Shown here in pieces: positions 5,284 through 5,912 of a DNA stretch of 5,912 bases. The translations under genes were made by a program, and so were the position numbers. Numbering within the stretch: the stretch's first letter is position 1; the number at the start of each line of letters is the position of its first letter. The notes below the pieces were generated by a model that saw only the letters and a list, made by a program, of their open reading frames with translations, was not told the DNA's origin and searched no databases. Source of the stretch: Spirochaetales bacterium (GTDB lineage: Bacteria; Spirochaetota; Spirochaetia; JAGLYY01). The stretch is taken from positions 1 to 5,912 of the forward strand of contig JAGLYY010000059.1 in assembly GCA_023131935.1 (NCBI GenBank). Reading direction: 5' to 3'.

Positions 5284-5341
5284 TGCCATTGTAAAAATAA
5301 TCAGCGGTATTAAAGATGAAGAGAAGAGGGTAAAACTACGG
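5284..5341 (+). repeat. Dispersed ~57-bp boundary repeat, copy 4
   Basis: Closest to the consensus: it shares 21 bases with copy 3 at the left end and 22 with copy 1 in the middle, and ends GGGTAAAACTACGG. It lies upstream of TA pair 3 and closes the array on the right. Confidence 0.85.
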
Positions 5342-5547
5342 ATAAATGTGACTGGACAGGGGGTAACGCGGGTATGGGCGGATGGGAAAAAAAACGGAAG
5401 AGAAAAAAAACCGCCAATTCCATATAGGTTCTCGATGGTCGCTCAAGGACGAAAAAAAAGAAGAAAACCCTTTAGCAAATATGAAACCATTACGATTGCA
5501 AGAAAAGCTATCAGGAGTGAACATCGTGTCCCCTCGGCGTGACCCCA
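5342..5547. other. Gene-free purine-rich stretch with three A8 runs
   Basis: No convincing gene. Frames on both strands are open for 60-70 codons, but they have low-complexity Lys/Arg or Phe/Ser content, no good ribosome site and no recognisable family. A8 runs at 5387-5394, 5403-5410 and 5452-5459 make the stretch strongly purine-biased on the plus strand. Confidence 0.5.
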
Positions 5548-5549
5548 CT

Positions 5550-5696
5550 CCAGTCTAACCACAATAATAATCCCACTGGAGCGAGCCGAAGGCTCACCCC
5601 AGTCTAACCACAATAATAATCCCACTGGAGCGAGCCGAAGGCTCACATCAGTCTTACCCAAACATTAATCCCTCTGAAGCGAGGCGAAGCCTCATT
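5550..5696 (+). repeat. Three tandem 49-bp repeats, each with two hairpins
   Basis: Units at 5550-5598, 5599-5647 and 5648-5696 have an exact 49-bp period. Units 1 and 2 are nearly identical; unit 3 is diverged. In each, CCAGT...ACTGG can form a stem enclosing about 20 nt (for example 5550-5554 with 5575-5579), followed by GAGCC-GAA-GGCTC (5583-5595). In unit 3 the second hairpin is GAGGC-GAA-GCCTC (5681-5693) and the first begins TCAG/CTGA (5648-5651 with 5674-5677). Both changes keep pairing. There are no spacers, so this is not a CRISPR array. Confidence 0.9.
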
Positions 5697-5750
5697 TGCG
5701 CGGATGAAGAAGAAAACGGAACTATATATATGGGAGGATAGGAGTGAAGT

Positions 5751-5792
5751 ATGGTTAGTTTTGCTAAATTACAGGAAAGAATGGGGCTTTAA
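5751..5792 (+). CDS. Possible 13-codon mini-ORF
   Basis: ATG at 5751 follows GGAG (5741-5744) by 6 nt, inside TGGGAGGATAGGAGTGAAGT, a good Shine-Dalgarno context. It would encode MVSFAKLQERMGL, then TAA. There is no family match, and the peptide may be chance or a leader. Low confidence. Confidence 0.2.
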   Translation: MVSFAKLQERMGL

Positions 5793-5802
5793 AAATTTTC
5801 GG

Positions 5803-5830
5803 TTGACAAGAGACAAGAACTCTATATACT
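5803..5830 (+). promoter_or_regulatory. Strong sigma-70-type promoter near the window end
   Basis: TTGACA (5803-5808), 16-bp spacer, TATACT (5825-5830), with A/T-rich TTTAAAAATTTTC just upstream that could act as an UP element. Transcription would start near 5837 and leave the window. No gene follows in the remaining ~75 nt, so a stable RNA or an operon with a leader may lie beyond. Confidence 0.65.
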
Positions 5831-5912
5831 AATTTACAAGAAAATATTCTACAAATTAAGAAGAGAAGTAAAATTTTTTATCACCCGCTGTTCTTCTGTC
5901 TGTATACTTTTC

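Noticed and set aside
2766..5341. Classical integron attC sites
   Set aside because: The repeat ends (CCRTTGT...ACAACGG) do not give the RYYYAAC / GTTRRRY boxes or a clear paired L-box structure, and no integrase is in the window. Cassette-like layout alone is not enough.
5336..5661. Several 60-70 codon frames on both strands
   Set aside because: They have low-complexity composition driven by A runs and the tandem repeats, mutual overlap and no family match.
5550..5696. CRISPR array
   Set aside because: The 49-bp units are directly contiguous with no unique spacers, there are only three, and no cas gene is present.
5704..5832. 42-codon plus-strand frame MKKKTELYIWEDRSEVWLVL...
   Set aside because: It has protein-like composition but no Shine-Dalgarno before its ATG, and it runs through the strong promoter; kept only as a possible remnant.

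Overview
The window looks like a piece of a spirochaete chromosome, probably Treponema/Spirochaeta-like. That placement is an inference from the gene order recJ - M23 peptidase - rpsU, the long basic S21 protein and an unusual insertion in RecJ; no rRNA is present to confirm it. The left 2.7 kb is a compact, GC-richer housekeeping operon on the + strand. It holds the 3' part of recJ (cut by the window edge), a secreted LytM/M23 peptidase overlapping recJ by 4 nt, and rpsU. rpsU has no ATG, GTG or TTG start; the best start is ATC at 2491 behind a near-perfect Shine-Dalgarno sequence. A strong intrinsic terminator closes the operon at 2723-2749.

From about 2760 to 5340 the character changes to lower-GC accessory DNA. 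Three toxin-antitoxin pairs on alternating strands are separated by four directly repeated copies of a ~57-bp element (2766, 3436, 4165, 5284). Exactly one pair lies in each interval. Pair 1 (-) and pair 2 (+) are ribbon-helix-helix antitoxin / RelE-ParE toxin modules. In both, the toxin starts with TTG inside the end of the antitoxin gene, and both promoters carry the same 12-base CTTGTAATACAA core. Pair 3 (-) is a ribbon-helix-helix protein overlapping a PIN-like (DUF3368-type) protein. The layout suggests a cassette array in which the repeat marks module boundaries, but no integrase or transposase is visible and the repeat has no recognisable attC boxes.

The right end (5342-5912) has no convincing gene. 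It holds a purine-rich stretch with three A8 runs, then three tandem 49-bp units that each fold into two hairpins. The third unit differs from the others by compensatory base changes in both stems. Last come a 13-codon mini-ORF with a good Shine-Dalgarno sequence and a strong sigma-70-type promoter pointing out of the window.

The items most worth following are the repeat-bounded toxin-antitoxin array, the covarying tandem hairpins, the apparently inactivated DnaQ-like domain inside RecJ, and the AUC start of rpsU.
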